From Pseudoalteromonas phenolica (GTDB lineage Bacteria > Pseudomonadota > Gammaproteobacteria > Enterobacterales > Alteromonadaceae), in assembly GCF_005876835.1 (NCBI RefSeq), contig NZ_PPSW01000035.1:1-64000 (forward strand): 64,000 bases of DNA. Reading direction: 5' to 3'. Positions within the stretch are counted from its first letter, which is position 1. Each line of letters begins with the position of its first letter. Below the pieces are notes generated by a model. It saw nothing but the letters and a program-made list of their open reading frames with translations, had not been told where the DNA came from and searched no databases. This document shows positions 60,998 through 64,000 of this stretch, in pieces. Both the position numbers and the translations under genes were made by a program.

Positions 60998-61019
60998 TAG
61001 GGGGCTATACTGCCTCCTA
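60998..61019. terminator. Possible hairpin between exbD-like and alcohol dehydrogenase genes
   Basis: tagggggc can pair with gcctccta (one wobble) between the two convergent genes. There is no strong T run. Confidence 0.3.
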
Positions 61020-61032
61020 GCTCAATGCTTTT

Positions 61033-62241
61033 CTAAAAAGCCACTTCTCTCTCACCCGCTTTTACCGCATCTAAAATTCGAATTACTTGATTAAGTTTCA
61101 TCGCTTTGGGCACAGAGTAAGAGTCGTTCGCCTCTCGTAGTGCCTGTTTCGCAATCTTGAAAAAGTCTTTTTCTAAAAGGCTATCAAGAGACTTGTCTAT
61201 TTGAAGTTCATCAGATAATTGATCGATTCGTTTAATAAAATTATATGCCAACTGCTGTTCGGGCAAGTCTGAGCCCTCCCCTAAAATTGCACTTTCTATT
61301 TCGGCCAGTTGATTTAAACAATGTGGTTTATTGAATCTTAATACCCTCGGTAACACAACGGCGTTGGCTAATCCATGGGGCGTATTGTAATGCGCACTGA
61401 GCTGATGAGAGATGGCATGCACATAACCCAAGCCTTGTTTACTAAACGCATAGCCCGCCATAAACGAGGCCAGCGCGACCATTTCGCGTGCTTCTAAATC
61501 CGTACCGTTTTTATAAGCACGAGGCAAATATTCAAGTAATAAACGAATTGCAGTTAAGGCATCACTCTGTGCATCATTAAAATGCACCCGCGCAATATAT
61601 GCTTCAATGGCATGAGTCAGTGCGTCCATGCCGGTATAAGCGGTTATCGCAGGCGGTAATGAAGCGAGTAAATCAGTATCGAGTCCTGCCGCAAGTGGCA
61701 CAAAATCAGGGTCTAAGAAAAACGCTTTTTGATGTGATACTGGGTCGGAGATCACCGCGGCAACGGTTACTTCAGAACCAGTACCAGAAGTAGTTGGCAC
61801 CGCAAACAAAGGCAGAGGCTTGTTCCTAACGCGCATCATGCCAATGAGTTTTTTAGGCTTGTTGCCATTGGTAAGCGTCGCCGCAACCACTTTGGCAATA
61901 TCAATCGCAGAGCCCCCGCCTACAACAAATATGCCATCAGCCTGAATACTCTGAGCCAGAGTCACGCTGTTTTCGACTTCGAGCATGGTCGGATTCGGCA
62001 CAACTTCATCAAAGACGGTAAACCGACAATTGGCATCTTTTAAAAGCTGCGTTAATGCAGACAGTTTACCGCTTTGCGTCATAAAGCCATCGGCAATGAT
62101 CAAAGGTCGCTGTACACCACTGCTCACCATTAGCTTAGCCAGTTTAAGCATCGCGCCACTGCCCGTTATCAAGGTGGGTTTGTTAGCAGGAAAAGCTCCC
62201 GCTAAAAACTTAATCCCCCATTTATTAATTGCAGCACGCAT
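61033..62241 (-). CDS. Iron-containing alcohol dehydrogenase
   Basis: A 402-residue group III alcohol dehydrogenase. It has the nucleotide-binding GGGSAIDIAKVVA near 99, the PTTSGTGSEVT motif near 149, and the metal-binding helix GYVHAISHQLSAHYNTPHGLANAVVLP near 272-298, with the His residues that bind Fe2+. The substrate is unknown; it resembles YqhD-like and butanol dehydrogenases. A GGGAG site precedes the ATG. It stands alone and is divergent from dbpA. Confidence 0.92.
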   Translation of the reverse strand: MRAAINKWGIKFLAGAFPANKPTLITGSGAMLKLAKLMVSSGVQRPLIIADGFMTQSGKLSALTQLLKDANCRFTVFDEVVPNPTMLEVENSVTLAQSIQADGIFVVGGGSAIDIAKVVAATLTNGNKPKKLIGMMRVRNKPLPLFAVPTTSGTGSEVTVAAVISDPVSHQKAFFLDPDFVPLAAGLDTDLLASLPPAITAYTGMDALTHAIEAYIARVHFNDAQSDALTAIRLLLEYLPRAYKNGTDLEAREMVALASFMAGYAFSKQGLGYVHAISHQLSAHYNTPHGLANAVVLPRVLRFNKPHCLNQLAEIESAILGEGSDLPEQQLAYNFIKRIDQLSDELQIDKSLDSLLEKDFFKIAKQALREANDSYSVPKAMKLNQVIRILDAVKAGEREVAF

Positions 62242-62369
62242 AACAAAACTCCCTTGTAAAAAATATGGAATAAAATAGGTTAATTACTCAACAATAAACT
62301 AGCTAAGCCTGAGTCTCAAGCCATGCTATACTCTCGCCAATCAATTTTTGTAACTCAAAGAGCCTGACC

Positions 62370-63758
62370 TTGACGCAACAGCTATTTTCTCAAACATCCC
62401 TTTCTCGCGATTTGTTAGACAACCTAGAATCATTGGGTTATCAGCATATGACTGACATTCAAGCGCAAACACTGCCGTTAATTTTAGCAGGCAAAGATGT
62501 GATTGGTCAGGGCAAAACAGGCTCAGGTAAAACAGCCGCGTTTTCTTTAGGTTTATTGCATAACCTCAATGTAAAACGTTTTCGTGTGCAGTCGCTGATC
62601 GTATGCCCAACGCGCGAATTAGCTGACCAAGTTGCGGTTGAAATTCGCAAGCTTGCTCGCGCTATTCACAATATCAAAGTACTTACTTTGTGCGGCGGTG
62701 CACCAATGGGCCCACAAATTGGTTCGCTTGAGCATGGCGCGCATATTGTTGTTGGCACGCCAGGACGTATTGAAGAGCATTTACGTAAAGGCCGTTTAGA
62801 CTTAAGCGAAGTAAATACCTTTGTGCTAGATGAAGCCGACCGCATGCTAGAAATGGGTTTTGAAGACGCTATCGAATGCATTATTGAGCATTGCCCAACA
62901 CAACGTCAGAACTTACTTTTTAGTGCAACATTCCCGCCTAAAATTGAGCAACTGGCTAAGCATGTAATGACTGCACCAGAAAAAGTGACGGTCGAAGCAA
63001 GCCACGATCATAGCAACATCACCCAATATTTCTATGAAGTAGACAACAACGATGTGCGCTTAGATGCCGTACAAAAGCTATTACTTGAATTTCAACCAAA
63101 GTCAGCGGTGATATTCGCTAACACCAAAGCTGAGTGCCAAGCGGTATGTGATGAATTACAACAACTTGGGTTTGATAGTGCCGCCCTTCATGGCGACCTA
63201 GAACAAAAAGACCGTGACCGAACGCTTGTTCGCTTTGCTAATAAGAGCTTAACCATTTTAGTGGCCACCGATGTTGCTGCTCGCGGTATTGACGTTGACC
63301 ATGTTGAGATGGTGATCAACTACCATATTGCCCACGACCCTGAAGTACATGTGCACCGAGTTGGCCGTACCGGTCGCGCTGGCAACACGGGCATTGCATG
63401 TTCACTGATGAGCTATAAAGAGTCTCACAAAGTAAATGCTTTAGAAGATTACTTAGATATCACCATTGAACCAAGCGACCTGCCAAGTGATGCCGTGTTT
63501 AACAATCCGATTACCCGTGCACCTATGGTGACACTACAAATTGATGGTGGCAAAAAAGCCAAGCTACGCCCAGGTGATATTTTAGGTGCCTTAACGGCGA
63601 ATAATGCGCTTAAGGGCAGTCAAATCGGTAAAATTAAAGTGACGGCCATGGCCTCTTTTGTTGCTGTTGAACGAAAAGTTGCAGGCAAGGCCTTAAACGT
63701 GATTGGTGAAGGTAAAATGAAAGGTCGTAACTTCAGAGTGCGTAAGATCAATCGCTAA
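62370..63758 (+). CDS. dbpA: ATP-dependent RNA helicase DbpA
   Basis: A DEAD-box helicase that remodels 23S rRNA during 50S assembly. The 462 residues (E. coli 457) have Q-motif (about 25-30), Walker A GKTGSGKTAAF near 49, PTRELA, DEAD (near 153), SAT, RGID and HRVGRTGRAG. A C-terminal DbpA RNA-binding domain (about 385-460; RPGDILGALT, IGKIKVTAMASFVAVE) binds 23S hairpin 92. The start is TTG at 62370. A perfect 11-bp hairpin lies just after the stop. Confidence 0.95.
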   Translation: MTQQLFSQTSLSRDLLDNLESLGYQHMTDIQAQTLPLILAGKDVIGQGKTGSGKTAAFSLGLLHNLNVKRFRVQSLIVCPTRELADQVAVEIRKLARAIHNIKVLTLCGGAPMGPQIGSLEHGAHIVVGTPGRIEEHLRKGRLDLSEVNTFVLDEADRMLEMGFEDAIECIIEHCPTQRQNLLFSATFPPKIEQLAKHVMTAPEKVTVEASHDHSNITQYFYEVDNNDVRLDAVQKLLLEFQPKSAVIFANTKAECQAVCDELQQLGFDSAALHGDLEQKDRDRTLVRFANKSLTILVATDVAARGIDVDHVEMVINYHIAHDPEVHVHRVGRTGRAGNTGIACSLMSYKESHKVNALEDYLDITIEPSDLPSDAVFNNPITRAPMVTLQIDGGKKAKLRPGDILGALTANNALKGSQIGKIKVTAMASFVAVERKVAGKALNVIGEGKMKGRNFRVRKINR

Positions 63759-63777
63759 GTTAATCTAAAAAGATGAA

Positions 63778-63809
63778 ACAGCTACGATATGCACAAAAAT
63801 CGTAGCTGT
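63778..63809 (+). terminator. Hairpin downstream of dbpA
   Basis: acagctacgat / atcgtagctgt perfect 11-bp stem with a 10-nt loop. There is no T run, so it may be a processing or Rho-type end. Confidence 0.5.
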
Positions 63810-63936
63810 ACTGTTCAACCTCCAATCTTTACTCTTCATTGAGCAAAACATATATAACTAAAAAGAATTAATTAGACCCAAAAGAAATATGATATATTAT
63901 CACTCTTTTTTTGAATTAGATTATAAACAGAGTGTT

Positions 63937-64000
63937 ATGAATCAACTTACATTAGAAAACATTATTGCCAAGCGTCATTGGCTGGGATTATTTGCCATTG
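63937..64000 (+). CDS. Start of an unidentified gene, cut by the window edge
   Basis: An ATG at 63937 opens a frame of 21 codons to the window end (MNQLTLENIIAKRHW and on). It follows an AGAG-type site and a 177-bp intergenic region after dbpA. The beginning of a hydrophobic stretch at the very end suggests a membrane protein. Too little is visible to name it. Confidence 0.4.
   Translation, partial: MNQLTLENIIAKRHWLGLFAI

Overview
The window looks like chromosomal DNA of a marine gammaproteobacterium of the Alteromonadales, most likely Pseudoalteromonas or a close relative. The base composition is AT-leaning, the proteins are typical of that group (a large TonB-dependent receptor, GspA/GspB, Lrp-PutA, KdkA, DUF1501/DUF1800, M16 lipoprotease), and gene order shares blocks with E. 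coli (cca-uppP-folB-plsY-tsaD; kbl-tdh beside LPS heptose genes). Genes are dense on both strands and most are intact. I saw no rRNA, tRNA, CRISPR array, insertion sequence or prophage. The genus is inference; no marker gene was compared.

Layout. 0-4.6 kb: divergent Lrp-type regulator and proline catabolic PutA. 4.6-9.2 kb: an HD-GYP protein, the GspB/GspA-like pair and HD-less cca. 9.2-12.9 kb: a TonB-dependent receptor with a long G-poor leader, then a perfect ten-copy 7-bp tandem repeat. 12.9-17.2 kb: uppP-folK-folB, plsY, tsaD, yjaG and a DUF2007/zinc-ribbon gene. 17.2-20.2 kb: DUF2721 protein, a REC/HD-GYP response regulator and a LysR regulator. 20.2-25.8 kb: ubiCA, a FliL paralogue, glpE-glpG and kbl-tdh. 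25.9-34.1 kb: LPS inner-core genes (gmhB, a GT9 heptosyltransferase, kdkA, hldE, gmhA, a Wzi-like protein, waaA) and a DUF1415 gene.

34.1-45.8 kb is a galactose/galactoside locus. galT-galK-SSF transporter-galM run on the minus strand. A LacI-type regulator, a secreted GH2 beta-galactosidase and a YgjK-like GH63 alpha-glucosidase run on the plus strand. A LacI-type operator lies between the two arms. This is the most suggestive system in the window: the two exported hydrolases could together strip Glc-alpha-1,2-Gal-beta units, the type of disaccharide found on collagen hydroxylysine, with the galactose taken up by Na+ symport and burned by the Leloir enzymes.

45.8-64 kb is more varied: an SDR, a DUF2306 membrane protein opposite a membrane AraC-type regulator, an EamA transporter, a DUF1501/DUF1800 secreted pair, a VOC protein, a small XRE regulator with membrane helices, a small lipoprotein, MscS, a dihaem cytochrome c-rhodanese fusion, an M16 lipoprotease, a lone ExbD, an iron-type alcohol dehydrogenase, the DbpA helicase and the first 21 codons of another gene. 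The ends of several operons carry clear intrinsic terminators, many of them shared by convergent genes.
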